In this document: one piece after another, positions 29,821 through 38,594 of the stretch
How positions within the stretch are numbered: the first letter of the stretch is position 1
Layout: every line of letters begins with the position of its first letter
Assembly (NCBI RefSeq): GCF_004123675.1
Contig: NZ_CP035417.1
Span: 2,719,501-2,783,500, forward strand
Direction: 5' to 3'
DNA from: Leisingera sp. NJS204
Lineage (GTDB): Bacteria; Pseudomonadota; Alphaproteobacteria; Rhodobacterales; Rhodobacteraceae
DNA length: 64,000 bases
Position numbers and translations under genes: made by a program
The notes under the pieces: model-generated
The model's input: the letters and a program-made list of their open reading frames with translations, nothing else
What the model was told of the DNA's origin: nothing
Database searches by the model: none

Positions 29821-30540
29821 TTACTCGCTGTCCGGCACGGACATGTCGAAGACAACCGAGACATTGTGGCTGAACGTCAGCTCGCCTGCCTCAATCGGCA
29901 TCGCGTCGCTGCGGGCCATTTCCATCGCCATCATCGGGCGTCCGCCACCGCCGCCGTGCTCATTGATCGAGCGTACCGGTCCCAGCTCCATGCCCGCCGC
30001 GTCTGCCAGCTGCTGCGCCTTGCGGATGGCATCCTTGACGGCTTCACCGCGGATTTGATCGGTGACCGCAGACGGATCTGCCACCCCGAAACTCAGCCCT
30101 TGGAACTGATTGGCGCCAGCCGTCAGCACCGCATCCAGAACCGGGCCAAGCCGGTCCAGGTCGCGCACCCGCACCATCAGGGTGTTCGACGCCTGAAAGC
30201 CGGTGATCTCACGCCGGCCACCGCTGTCGTAAGACCGGTCCTGCGACCAGACCGGATGCATTGAGATCTGCCGGGTCTGCATGTCCTCGGCGGCAATACC
30301 GCCGTCCTTCAGCCGTCCAATCACCGCGCCCATTGCGTCAGATACGGCGGCCATTGCGACGGCGGCTTCTTCGGCCTCCTCGGTGACACCCAGCGTGATT
30401 GTCGCAAGTTCCGGCGCCACCTGCAGCGTGCTTTCGCCGTTCACGGTGATTTGGCGCAACGCCGCGGTCTCGCTTGCCGCCAGGGTCCCGGCGCCCATCG
30501 ACAGCATCAGCGCGGCTGCCAGAATTTTCTTTGCCTTCAT
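29821..30540 (-). CDS. Exported SIMPL (DUF541) domain protein
   Basis: A 239-aa periplasmic protein with signal peptide (ILAAALMLSMGAGTLAA) and one SIMPL domain: ITVNGESTLQVAPELATITLGV after the cleavage site, the QTRQISMHPVW stretch and GFQASNTLMVRVRDL in the middle, and FSHNVSVVFD at the end. Members of this family form oligomeric shells in some bacteria and are otherwise poorly understood. ATG 30540 is chosen for the AAGGAG eight bases upstream. Confidence 0.85.
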   Translation of the reverse strand: MKAKKILAAALMLSMGAGTLAASETAALRQITVNGESTLQVAPELATITLGVTEEAEEAAVAMAAVSDAMGAVIGRLKDGGIAAEDMQTRQISMHPVWSQDRSYDSGGRREITGFQASNTLMVRVRDLDRLGPVLDAVLTAGANQFQGLSFGVADPSAVTDQIRGEAVKDAIRKAQQLADAAGMELGPVRSINEHGGGGGRPMMAMEMARSDAMPIEAGELTFSHNVSVVFDMSVPDSE

Positions 30541-30689
30541 ACGGAAAAGCTCCTTTTGCAATGCCTTCTAGATGGGGATGGCAAACTGCCGCCTGCAAGT
30601 CCTGGCAGACGTCTTTTCCTTTAACTCGGCAGGTTCCTGCTTTAAGGTCCGCGTCAAAACACCGGGCGCGTCAGGCGGCCCCGGGCAGT

Positions 30690-33377
30690 ATGGATTTTGA
30701 TGGTTTGACCCAAGGCATGAAACCGGCTTTTGCTCTTTCACTTTCCGCTGACGGCATTGCGCTGCTATTTCGCGCTGAAGACGGCTGGCGGAGTGTGGCC
30801 AGCACGCCGTTTGACACTGAAGACCTGCCTGCGGCACTGGCCGCGATGCGCGCGGATGCGCTGCGGCTGGCCCCCGGGGGCATCTTCTGCAAGCTGATCC
30901 TGCCCGACGATCAGATCCGCTATTTGACTGCGGTGACCGGTGATCTGCCTGTCGAGGCGCGGATTGAAGCGGCCCGGCAGGCGCTGGAAGGGGCCACGCC
31001 TTATCCGGTGGATGAGCTGGCCTTTGATATCTCCATCGAGGGCAGCCGGACCCATGTTGCGGCGGTGGCGCTGGAAACCCTGGACGAGGCCGAGACCTTT
31101 GCCGTCGAACACGGGTTCGGGCCGGTCAGTTTTGTTGCGGCGCCGGAAGACAGCGGCTTTCAGGGAGAGCCGTTCTTTGGCACCACCCGGGCAATCCGCG
31201 GCACCGAGGTTGAGCCGGACGATACTGTGGTTAAGGCGATCGGGCCTGCAGCGCTGCCAGCCCTCTTGACCGAAGACACCGCGGATGACCCAGCCGCCTT
31301 AGCACTGGCGGAAGACAGCCCAATACCGGCAGCGATTGCCGCTATTACGGAACCCCTGGCAGAGCCAGCAGAACCGGCGGTTCTTGCTGAGGCAGAAGAT
31401 ATGGCTGCCGCCGCCAAACAAGCACCTAAGCAGGACGGCACGCCGCTGGCTGCCCCCAAGGACACTCCGGTACCGCCGTCTGCCAAGGCAGCCGGGGCCG
31501 AGGAGCCTGCAAGCCTGCCACCGCTTGTTTCGCCGTCTTCTGACGCATCTGGCGCTTCTGATGCGCCGCTACCGGATGTTTCAGGCCTTCTCAGCCAAGG
31601 GGACAAGGCAGCCCCTGCTGAAAGCGCATCCGCGCCGTCCGCGCAAGCCTCCGCGCCGCTGGCCGCCGGGCGCCAAGTGCCAAAAGCTCCAGCCGCCGTA
31701 AAGCCCGTAGGCGCAGCAATTCCGGTCCGGAAACCTGACACCGCGGACACTCCGGCGGCCCATTTGCCAGTACCGCCAGCTTCGTTGCCAACTGATGCGG
31801 CTTCTCCATTGGCAATTCCGCCAGCGCCGGCAGCATTGCGCGACAGTACCCCGGCAGCCGCCGCGCCCGCGGCGTCACAGTCCCCGGCCCCCGAAAAGGC
31901 CGCCAAGGGCAAGCCGCGCTACCTTGGGGTGATCCTGACAGCGGTGCTGCTGCTGTTCATGGCAACAGTTGCGGTCTGGGCAGTGTTTGGCAAAGGCGGA
32001 TTTTTTTCCGCGGCCCCGGATCAGGGTCCCGGCCTGGCACCCGCCCCTGCGGTCAGCTCCGAAGACGGGCAGCCGGAGGAAGGTGCCCCCCGGCCGGCGC
32101 GTGCCCCTGCGGCTGGAAGCCCCGGTTCAGAAACCGCCCCTGCCGCCATCGCACCGCAGGTGAGCGTCCTGGCAGACCAGCCCGATCCCGGGCTGCAGGA
32201 GACCGGCGCAGCGCCTGCAGAGGGGGAGCCGCAGGAAAACACCGCCCTGGCTGAGACCGGCGGCAAAGGCGTGCTCCCTTCGGTCGAGGATGAAGCCGCC
32301 GCCGATGGTGTGAAACTGCCCGAAGAGGGCACGGACACCGCCTTTTTGGACCCTTCCGCCCTGCAGCCTGGCGGTGCTGAGGCCACCCAACCGGCCCCGG
32401 CGCCGGCTGAGGCTCTGACAGCAGAGCCGCTGGATGACTTGGCCCAGGCCGCGCGCTATGCCGCAACCGGGGTCTGGCCGGTTGCCCCCGGCCTGGGTGG
32501 CATCCCCGCCGCGCCCCGCCTGGACGAGCTTTACACGGCATCCGTCGACCGCACTGAAATCGCCGCCGACGCGGTGGCCCTGCCGCAGCCGGAAACTTTT
32601 GCCGGGGATGACGAACCCGGCGCCGTTGCCTCTCCTGCTGCGGCAGGGTCTGCGTTTGATCTGGACGCGCGCGGACTGGTCAAGGCCACCCCCGGAGGCA
32701 CGCTGAACCCCGATGGCATCACTGTCTACCTTGGCCGCCCGAAAAAGCTGCCGCCGCCCGCGCCGGATCGCAGCGACCCCGCCGCCGAAGCGCTGGCTGA
32801 AGAAGTGGCCCGCAATCAGGTCTTGTCGCGCAAACGCCCCAAGGCGCGGCCTGCAGATCTGGAGGAACAGGTGGAACGCGCACAGCTTGGCGGTCTCAGC
32901 CGGACAGAACTGGCCGGCATGCGCCCGCGCCAACGCCCCGCCAGCCTGAAGCCCGCCGGGGAAGAGCAGCTGCCGGTCACAGCCCAAGCCATCGCCGCCT
33001 CGGCTGTTCCGCGCGCCCGGCCCGCCAATTTCGCCAATCTGGTCGACCGCGCCCGGCGCAATCCGCAGAACCAGGTGCAAACCGCCGCTGCCGTGCCCAC
33101 CGCTGCAGCCGCGGCGGCCCCCCGCATCCCGACAGCCGCATCGGTTGCCCGCCGCGCCACCGTCAGCAACGCCATCAACCTGCGCAAGCTGAACCTGATC
33201 GGAGTTTATGGCACCGCCTCGGACCGCCGCGCATTGGTCCGGCTGCCCTCGGGACGTTACAAGAAGGTGCAGGTCGGCGACCGTATCGACGGCGGCCGGG
33301 TGATTGCCATTGGTGAAAGCCGGCTGCAGTACCAGAAAGGCGGCCGCAACCGCACCCTGGAAATGCCCAAGGGATAG
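30690..33377 (+). CDS. Large single-pass protein: GspL/PilM-like N-terminus and GspC/PilP-like C-terminus
   Basis: An 895-aa protein. Residues 1 to about 170 (FALSLSADGIALLFR, CKLILPDDQIRYLTAV, ALEGATPYPVDELAFDI) resemble the cytoplasmic actin-like part of GspL/PilM. A long Ala/Pro/Glu-rich linker follows, then one transmembrane helix at about 411-432 (VILTAVLLLFMATVAVWAVF), a second low-complexity linker, and a C-terminal domain (about 830-895) with LNLIGVYGTASDRRALVRL, KKVQVGDRIDGG and LEMPKG, as in GspC/PilP pilot domains. That gives an inner-membrane protein with domains on both sides. No other secretion or pilus genes are nearby. Start ATG 30690; no upstream start gives the conserved front. 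Confidence 0.65.
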   Translation: MDFDGLTQGMKPAFALSLSADGIALLFRAEDGWRSVASTPFDTEDLPAALAAMRADALRLAPGGIFCKLILPDDQIRYLTAVTGDLPVEARIEAARQALEGATPYPVDELAFDISIEGSRTHVAAVALETLDEAETFAVEHGFGPVSFVAAPEDSGFQGEPFFGTTRAIRGTEVEPDDTVVKAIGPAALPALLTEDTADDPAALALAEDSPIPAAIAAITEPLAEPAEPAVLAEAEDMAAAAKQAPKQDGTPLAAPKDTPVPPSAKAAGAEEPASLPPLVSPSSDASGASDAPLPDVSGLLSQGDKAAPAESASAPSAQASAPLAAGRQVPKAPAAVKPVGAAIPVRKPDTADTPAAHLPVPPASLPTDAASPLAIPPAPAALRDSTPAAAAPAASQSPAPEKAAKGKPRYLGVILTAVLLLFMATVAVWAVFGKGGFFSAAPDQGPGLAPAPAVSSEDGQPEEGAPRPARAPAAGSPGSETAPAAIAPQVSVLADQPDPGLQETGAAPAEGEPQENTALAETGGKGVLPSVEDEAAADGVKLPEEGTDTAFLDPSALQPGGAEATQPAPAPAEALTAEPLDDLAQAARYAATGVWPVAPGLGGIPAAPRLDELYTASVDRTEIAADAVALPQPETFAGDDEPGAVASPAAAGSAFDLDARGLVKATPGGTLNPDGITVYLGRPKKLPPPAPDRSDPAAEALAEEVARNQVLSRKRPKARPADLEEQVERAQLGGLSRTELAGMRPRQRPASLKPAGEEQLPVTAQAIAASAVPRARPANFANLVDRARRNPQNQVQTAAAVPTAAAAAAPRIPTAASVARRATVSNAINLRKLNLIGVYGTASDRRALVRLPSGRYKKVQVGDRIDGGRVIAIGESRLQYQKGGRNRTLEMPKG

Positions 33378-33464
33378 GATCAAGCCCTTCCCTTCCCGCG
33401 CTTAACTCCTAAAACTGCAGCTCCGGCGAATGGGCCTGGTGCAGACCGTCTTGCCGCCGCACGC

Positions 33465-33501
33465 AAAAAGGCCGGACCCGCGTGGCAGGCCCGGCCTTTT
33501 T
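33465..33501. terminator. Bidirectional terminator between the chimera gene and hppD
   Basis: AAAAAGGCCGG (33465-33475) pairs perfectly with CCGGCCTTTTT (33491-33501), giving a T run on either strand. It serves both convergent genes. Confidence 0.9.
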
Positions 33502-33517
33502 GCGTTTCTCAGGTTAT

Positions 33518-34618
33518 TTATTCCGCAGCCTGGATCTCGCCGTTTTCGATCTGCTCGCGTTCGATCGATTCAAACAGCGCCTTGAAGTTGCCCTCGCCAA
33601 AGCCGTCATCGCCCTTGCGCTGGATGAATTCAAAGAAGATCGGCCCGATCACGGTTTTTGAGAAGATCTGCAGCAGGATCCGGGTTTCGCCACCGTCCAC
33701 AACCCCCTCGCCGTCGATCAGGATGCCGTGTTTCTTCATCCGCTCCAGCGGTTCGTCATGGCCCTGCACCCGCTCCTTGGACATCTCATAGTAGGCGTCA
33801 TTCGGGCCGGGCATGAACTTCAGGCCCTTTTCCGCAATTGCATCGGTGCTGGCATAAATGTCGTCCGAGCCGACCGCGATATGCTGGATACCTTCGCCGT
33901 TGTATTTTTTCAGATATGAAACGATCTGGCCTGTTTCGCCCCGGTCCTCGTTGATCGGGATCCGGATCCGGCCGCAGGGCGAGGTCAGCGCGCGGCTGAG
34001 AAGGCCGGTGAACTTGCCCTGGATGTCAAAGAATCGGATCTCCTTGAAGTTGAACAGCTCCTCGTAGAACTTGAACCACTTGTCCATGTTGCCTTTGTAA
34101 ACGTTGTGGGTCAGGTGATCGAGATAGAAGAACCCGTCGCCGCGCGGCTTGGACTGTTTCAGCCAGGTGAATTCCGCGTTGTAGGGCGAGGTGTCGTAAT
34201 ACTGGTCGATGAAGTAGATCAGCGAGCCGCCGATCCCCTTGATCGCGGGCACGTCCATCACCTTGCCCGGCCCGTCATAGGCCTCGGCGCCTTTGGACAC
34301 CGCGTGTTCGAATGCCTTCTGAGCATCCGCAACCCGCCAGCCCATCGCCGGGGCGCAGGGGCCGTGCTGTTCCACAAATCCGGCGGCAAAGCTCTCGGGG
34401 TCGGCGTTCAGGATATAGGTGACATCGCCCTGCTGCCACAGTTCCACCAGCGGCTGATCCTTGCGGTGGCCAGTCAACTCATAGCCCATACGGGTGAACA
34501 GCGCCCGCAGCTCGTCCGGGTCGGGGCTGGCAAATTCAACAAACTCAAAGCCATCGGTGCCAGCCGGGTTTTCCGGGGTAATTTCGGATTTCGGGGCGTT
34601 ATGCGGGAACGGACCCAT
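33518..34618 (-). CDS. hppD: 4-hydroxyphenylpyruvate dioxygenase
   Basis: Fe(II) enzyme of tyrosine breakdown that turns 4-hydroxyphenylpyruvate into homogentisate. The 366-aa product is a two-domain VOC protein; the iron ligands are His168 (YLDHLTHNV), His246 (IQHIAVG) and Glu330 (IFFEFIQRKG). ATG 34618 has AAGGAG behind it, and the frame upstream of it is promoter sequence. The divergent AsnC-type regulator next door is the probable controller. No homogentisate dioxygenase gene is in the window. Confidence 0.95.
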   Translation of the reverse strand: MGPFPHNAPKSEITPENPAGTDGFEFVEFASPDPDELRALFTRMGYELTGHRKDQPLVELWQQGDVTYILNADPESFAAGFVEQHGPCAPAMGWRVADAQKAFEHAVSKGAEAYDGPGKVMDVPAIKGIGGSLIYFIDQYYDTSPYNAEFTWLKQSKPRGDGFFYLDHLTHNVYKGNMDKWFKFYEELFNFKEIRFFDIQGKFTGLLSRALTSPCGRIRIPINEDRGETGQIVSYLKKYNGEGIQHIAVGSDDIYASTDAIAEKGLKFMPGPNDAYYEMSKERVQGHDEPLERMKKHGILIDGEGVVDGGETRILLQIFSKTVIGPIFFEFIQRKGDDGFGEGNFKALFESIEREQIENGEIQAAE

Positions 34619-34655
34619 TGCGTGTCTCCTTCGGATCATGCGGAAAGCCAAGTGA

Positions 34656-34672
34656 ATTCTTGCATCAAGAAT
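34656..34672. promoter_or_regulatory. Perfect palindrome between hppD and the AsnC-type regulator
   Basis: ATTCTTG-CAT-CAAGAAT is a 7-3-7 perfect inverted repeat, 38 bases upstream of hppD and 100 bases before the regulator start. Lrp/AsnC proteins bind such palindromes of about 15-17 bases, so it is a candidate operator. Confidence 0.5.
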
Positions 34673-34771
34673 ACCGCATATCCGGCGCAGGTTTTCCGCG
34701 TTGTTTCGCACCGGAAACTTGAAATGTGCGTATCATTCGCGCCATGGTGGTCAAAAGTGGAAAAAACACGC

Positions 34772-35227
34772 ATGCTGGACCCAACAGATACCAAGCTGCT
34801 TGCAGCGCTTCAGAAAAATGCCCATCTCACCGCGCAGGAATTGGGCGAGATGCTCAACCTTTCCCCCAGCCAGGCCGGACGGCGGCGGCAGCGGCTGGAG
34901 GCAGAAGGGTATATCCAAGGGTATTCGGCCCGGCTTGACCCCGCCAGGCTGGGGCTGTCGGTGCAGGGGTTTGTGCAGGTTCATCTGGGCAGTCACGGCC
35001 CCGAACAATCCAAGGGGTTCGCCCGGCTGGTGGCCAGCCAGCCGGAAATCACCTCGGCCTGGACGATGACCGGAGAGGCCGATTACCTGCTGCGCGTCTA
35101 TTGCGCCGATCTGGAGGCGCTGAATACGCTCATCCACGGCATCCTGCTGCCCCATCCCGCGGTTTCCAGGGTCCAGAGCCAGATCGTAATGGCACAATTA
35201 AAACGCGATGCGCCACTGCCGACTTAA
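34772..35227 (+). CDS. Lrp/AsnC family transcriptional regulator (probable regulator of hppD)
   Basis: A 151-aa protein with an N-terminal winged helix-turn-helix (LDPTDTKLLAALQKNAHLTAQELGEMLNLSPSQAGRRRQRLE in short) and a C-terminal RAM domain (VQGFVQVHLGSHGPEQ, MTGEADYLLRVYCADLEALN) that binds small effectors and drives oligomer formation. Lying back to back with hppD, it probably responds to tyrosine, phenylalanine or 4-hydroxyphenylpyruvate; this is inference from position. Start ATG 34772; the ribosome binding site is weak. Confidence 0.88.
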   Translation: MLDPTDTKLLAALQKNAHLTAQELGEMLNLSPSQAGRRRQRLEAEGYIQGYSARLDPARLGLSVQGFVQVHLGSHGPEQSKGFARLVASQPEITSAWTMTGEADYLLRVYCADLEALNTLIHGILLPHPAVSRVQSQIVMAQLKRDAPLPT

Positions 35228-35281
35228 CCATCCGGGAAGGAATTGGCGGTAAAGATGCACTAACGAATTTTGTAACCGAAA

Positions 35282-36514
35282 GTGGAACGTGCCGTGTCTT
35301 TTGTTGACCGCCGAGTTGAAACGCGCCCGACCAGCGGCGAGGCCCCGTTTGGCCTAAATGAGGTGTTCTTTTCCAGGACCAACGACCGCGGCATAATCCA
35401 AGCCGGCAACTATGTGTTCCGCCGGGTCGGCGCCTACCCTTGGGAAGAGCTGCTCGGCGCTCCGCACAAGGTGATCCGCCATCCGGACATGCCCAAGGGG
35501 GTGTTCTCACTGTTCTGGGACACCATCCAGCGCGGCGATTTCATGGGTGCCTACGTCAAGAACAAGTCCAAGGACGGGCTGTACTACTGGGTATTTGCCG
35601 TGGTGGTGCCCTGCCAGGACGGCTATCTTTCCGCCCGCATCAAGCCAAGCAGCGCATTGTTCACCGAGGTGCGCAATCTTTATGCGACGATGCTCAAGCG
35701 GGAGACCGAAGAGGCCGTCACCCCGCAGGACAGCGCCCAGTATCTGCTCGATTGGCTGAACAGCCAGGGCTACGAGAGCTACCACCAGTTTGCCGCTCAC
35801 GCGCTGAGCCAAGAGCTGATCTCGCGCGATAAGGGTCTGAACCAGCCGCCCCACGCCCGGATCCAAGAGCTGACGGGCATGCTGCGCAACGCTGAAACCC
35901 TGGTGGAAGAGACCGAAGGGCTGATCACCGATTTCGACGCAATGCACACGATTCCGCATAACCTGCGGGTGCTGGCGTCGCGGATTGAACCTTCGGGCGG
36001 CCCGGTCACGGTGCTGTCACAGAACTACGGCTCCATGTCACGCGAGATGTCGGATTGGTTCGGCGCCCATGTGATGGGCGAAAACAGCAATTTCGCCAAA
36101 ATCAAGGCTTCGGTGAACAGCAGCCTGTTTGTCGAAGGCATGGCGCGTATTCTGGTCGAATGCGACAATCAGCTGCAGAAGGAACGCCGCGATCTGGGCG
36201 AGGCTGAAATGGAAACCGAGCGCCAGATCCTGGGCGATCTGGTAAAAGACCAGGTCAAGCGTTCGCAGGACGGCATGAAGGAAGTCGACGAAGAAGCCGC
36301 GCGCATCACCAGCGCCTGCCAGATCATGCACCGGCATTTTCTTGGTCTCAGCTCCACCCGGGTGCTGCTTAAGATCGAAAGCGCAAGGCTGACCGATTCC
36401 GGCGAAACACTGGCTGATATCATTGATCAGCTGGGCGGTTTCCAGGAACGGATTTCGCGGCGGCTTGACCGGATCGGCAAGCTGAGCGAAGAGATCCGCC
36501 TGCTCGAGCAATAG
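35282..36514 (+). CDS. Aer-type PAS domain protein without a recognisable MCP signalling hairpin
   Basis: A 410-aa soluble protein. Residues about 20-125 form a PAS domain of the Aer/redox-sensor type: FGLNEVFFSRTNDRGIIQAG, RVGAYPWEELLGAPHKVIRHPDMPKGVF (in parts), and VKNKSKDGLYYWVFAVVVP. The following about 280 residues are helical and rich in heptads, with LSSTRVLLKIESARL near 355-369, but the conserved chemoreceptor tip that docks CheA/CheW is not evident, and there is no membrane segment. Start is GTG at 35282; GTG 35297 is possible. Likely a redox or energy sensor with an unknown output. Confidence 0.7.
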   Translation: MERAVSFVDRRVETRPTSGEAPFGLNEVFFSRTNDRGIIQAGNYVFRRVGAYPWEELLGAPHKVIRHPDMPKGVFSLFWDTIQRGDFMGAYVKNKSKDGLYYWVFAVVVPCQDGYLSARIKPSSALFTEVRNLYATMLKRETEEAVTPQDSAQYLLDWLNSQGYESYHQFAAHALSQELISRDKGLNQPPHARIQELTGMLRNAETLVEETEGLITDFDAMHTIPHNLRVLASRIEPSGGPVTVLSQNYGSMSREMSDWFGAHVMGENSNFAKIKASVNSSLFVEGMARILVECDNQLQKERRDLGEAEMETERQILGDLVKDQVKRSQDGMKEVDEEAARITSACQIMHRHFLGLSSTRVLLKIESARLTDSGETLADIIDQLGGFQERISRRLDRIGKLSEEIRLLEQ

Positions 36515-36648
36515 CAGTCCCGGAGAATAGCAAGCCCGCTCAAAAAGCCGTCAATGACTGCTGCTGGCAGGCACCGGATTGCCGTAACAGACCGCCGCGG
36601 CCGGCAAAGCCATTGCCAAGGCACCGGCAGGCTTGCGATACCTGAAAG

Positions 36649-38541
36649 ATGGAAGAGTTTTTTTACCAAGCAACCATTTATCTGGGCGCCGCAGTCATTG
36701 CGGTGCCTCTGGCTGCGCGCCTTGGGCTAGGATCAGTTCTGGGGTACCTTGCGGCAGGCATTGCCATTGGCCCGATCTTCGGCCTGACCGGCACCGAAAC
36801 CGAGGATTTGCGCCACTTCGCCGAGTTCGGCGTGGTGATGATGCTGTTTCTGATCGGGCTGGAGCTGGAACCGCGCGCCCTCTGGGCAATGCGGGATAAG
36901 CTGATCGGCTTGGGCGGCATGCAGGTCACGGCCTCAACGGCTGTCCTGATGGGCGCAGCCATGGCCGCGGGCGAACCCTGGCATGTCAGCCTGGCGGTCG
37001 GGCTGGCGCTGTCGCTGTCTTCCACGGCGATTGTTCTGCAGACACTGTCGGAAAAGGGGCTGATGCGCACCGGCGGCGGCCGTTCTGCCTTTTCGGTGCT
37101 GCTGACCCAGGATATCGCAGTGATCCCGATCCTCGCTTTCCTGCCGCTGCTGGGCAGCTATGCGATCCCCCAGTTTGCTTCTGATGGCTCCATCAGCCGG
37201 GATAGCGCAGACGGCCATGGCGGCGGCCACGGGTCGCTGTCGCTGGTGGACGGGCTGCCCGGCTGGGCGGTGGCGCTGGTCACTCTGGCCGCCATCGCCT
37301 TTATCATCCTGGCGGGCATTTACCTGACGCGGCCGCTGTTCCGGTTCATCCACGCCTCCAACCTGCGTGAAATGTACACAGCACTGGCGCTGATGATTGT
37401 GGTCAGCATCTCCTTCCTGATGACGCTGGTCGGCCTTTCCCCGGCGCTTGGCGCCTTTCTGGCCGGGGTGGTTCTGGCCAACTCCGAATTCCGGCACGAG
37501 ATGGAAAGCGACCTTAACCCCTTCAAGGGGCTGCTCTTGGGGCTGTTCTTCATCACCGTCGGCGCGGGCATCAACTACCGCCAGTTTCTGGCCGACCCTG
37601 GCGATCTGATCGGCCTGGCGCTGCTGGTGATCTTTGCCAAGGGGGCGGTGCTGTTTGCCGTCGGCCGCGCCTTTGGCCTGCGCCGCCGCCGCTTGTGGCT
37701 GTTTACCCTCAGCCTGGCCCAGGCCGGCGAGTTCGGCTTTGTGCTGCTGGCTTTTTCCACCCAGTTGAACGTGATTCCAGCGGCGCTTTCAGAAAAGCTG
37801 TTGCTGGTGATTGCCTTGTCGATGCTGATCACCCCGCTGTTGTTCATCGCCTATGACCTGTTGTCCAAACGCATGGGCGACGCCCGGCAGGAGCATGAAC
37901 CCGACGAGATTGACGAGGAAGGACCGGTGATCATCGCGGGCATCGGCCGTTTCGGCCAGATCGTCAACCGGCTGGTGCAGGCCAGCGGTTTCAAAACCGT
38001 GGTGCTGGACCATGATATGGAGGCGGTGCAGCTGATGCGCCGCTTCGGGGTCAAAAGCTTCCTGGGCGACCCCACCCGGCCGGAACTTCTGAAAGCCGCC
38101 GGCATTGCCAAAGCCAAGGTTTTTGTGGTGGCGCTGGATGACCCGGAAGGCGTGGTCAAGATGGTCACCTATGTGCGCCGGGCCTATCCGGATTTGCACA
38201 TCATCGCCCGCGCCAAAGACCGCAACCACGTCTATGAGCTGTACAAGGCCGGCGCTGATGACATCGTGCGCGAGATGTTCGACAGCTCGGTGCGTGCAGG
38301 CCGCTATGTGCTGGAGAACGTCGGCCTCAGCGAATATGAAGCGGCGCAGGCGGCGCAGACCTTTTATGCGCATGACCGCGCCAACCTGCGCGACCTTGCC
38401 CAGCACTGGATCCCCGGTGTGCCCGCCAGCCAGAACCCGGCCTATATAGACCGCGCGCGGGAGCTGGAGAAAGCCATCGAAAGCGCGATTTTCGAGATGG
38501 CCGAACGCAAGCGCAAGAAGTCCGCAAAAGCCGCGGAATGA
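36649..38541 (+). CDS. CPA2 family cation/proton antiporter with TrkA-N domain (KefB/KefC-like)
   Basis: Inner-membrane antiporter, likely K+ or Na+ efflux against protons. The 630-aa product has about 12 hydrophobic segments (1-400), including the LGYLAAGIAIGP and VVMMLFLIGLELEP blocks near the N-terminus and LSLAQAGEFGFVLLAF in the core. Residues from about 418 form a Rossmann TrkA-N/RCK domain (GPVIIAGIGRFGQIVNRLV, FLGDPTRPELL) that gates transport by nucleotide or glutathione adducts in KefC. No KefG/KefF ancillary gene is adjacent. Confidence 0.9.
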   Translation: MEEFFYQATIYLGAAVIAVPLAARLGLGSVLGYLAAGIAIGPIFGLTGTETEDLRHFAEFGVVMMLFLIGLELEPRALWAMRDKLIGLGGMQVTASTAVLMGAAMAAGEPWHVSLAVGLALSLSSTAIVLQTLSEKGLMRTGGGRSAFSVLLTQDIAVIPILAFLPLLGSYAIPQFASDGSISRDSADGHGGGHGSLSLVDGLPGWAVALVTLAAIAFIILAGIYLTRPLFRFIHASNLREMYTALALMIVVSISFLMTLVGLSPALGAFLAGVVLANSEFRHEMESDLNPFKGLLLGLFFITVGAGINYRQFLADPGDLIGLALLVIFAKGAVLFAVGRAFGLRRRRLWLFTLSLAQAGEFGFVLLAFSTQLNVIPAALSEKLLLVIALSMLITPLLFIAYDLLSKRMGDARQEHEPDEIDEEGPVIIAGIGRFGQIVNRLVQASGFKTVVLDHDMEAVQLMRRFGVKSFLGDPTRPELLKAAGIAKAKVFVVALDDPEGVVKMVTYVRRAYPDLHIIARAKDRNHVYELYKAGADDIVREMFDSSVRAGRYVLENVGLSEYEAAQAAQTFYAHDRANLRDLAQHWIPGVPASQNPAYIDRARELEKAIESAIFEMAERKRKKSAKAAE

Positions 38542-38544
38542 CCA

Positions 38545-38569
38545 AAGGCCCGGGGTGGATCCGGGCCTT
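38545..38569. terminator. Bidirectional terminator between antiporter gene and cobT
   Basis: AAGGCCCGG (38545-38553) pairs with CCGGGCCTT (38561-38569). Neither side has a long T run, so the call is moderate; it lies in the 53-base gap of a convergent pair. Confidence 0.6.
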
Positions 38570-38594
38570 GCGGAAAAAATCTGGACGGGGCTGT

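Noticed and set aside
32127-33383. 418-aa minus-strand open frame across the GspL/PilP-like gene
   Set aside because: Shadow of the Ala/Pro-rich + strand gene; Gly/Arg-rich without any domain.
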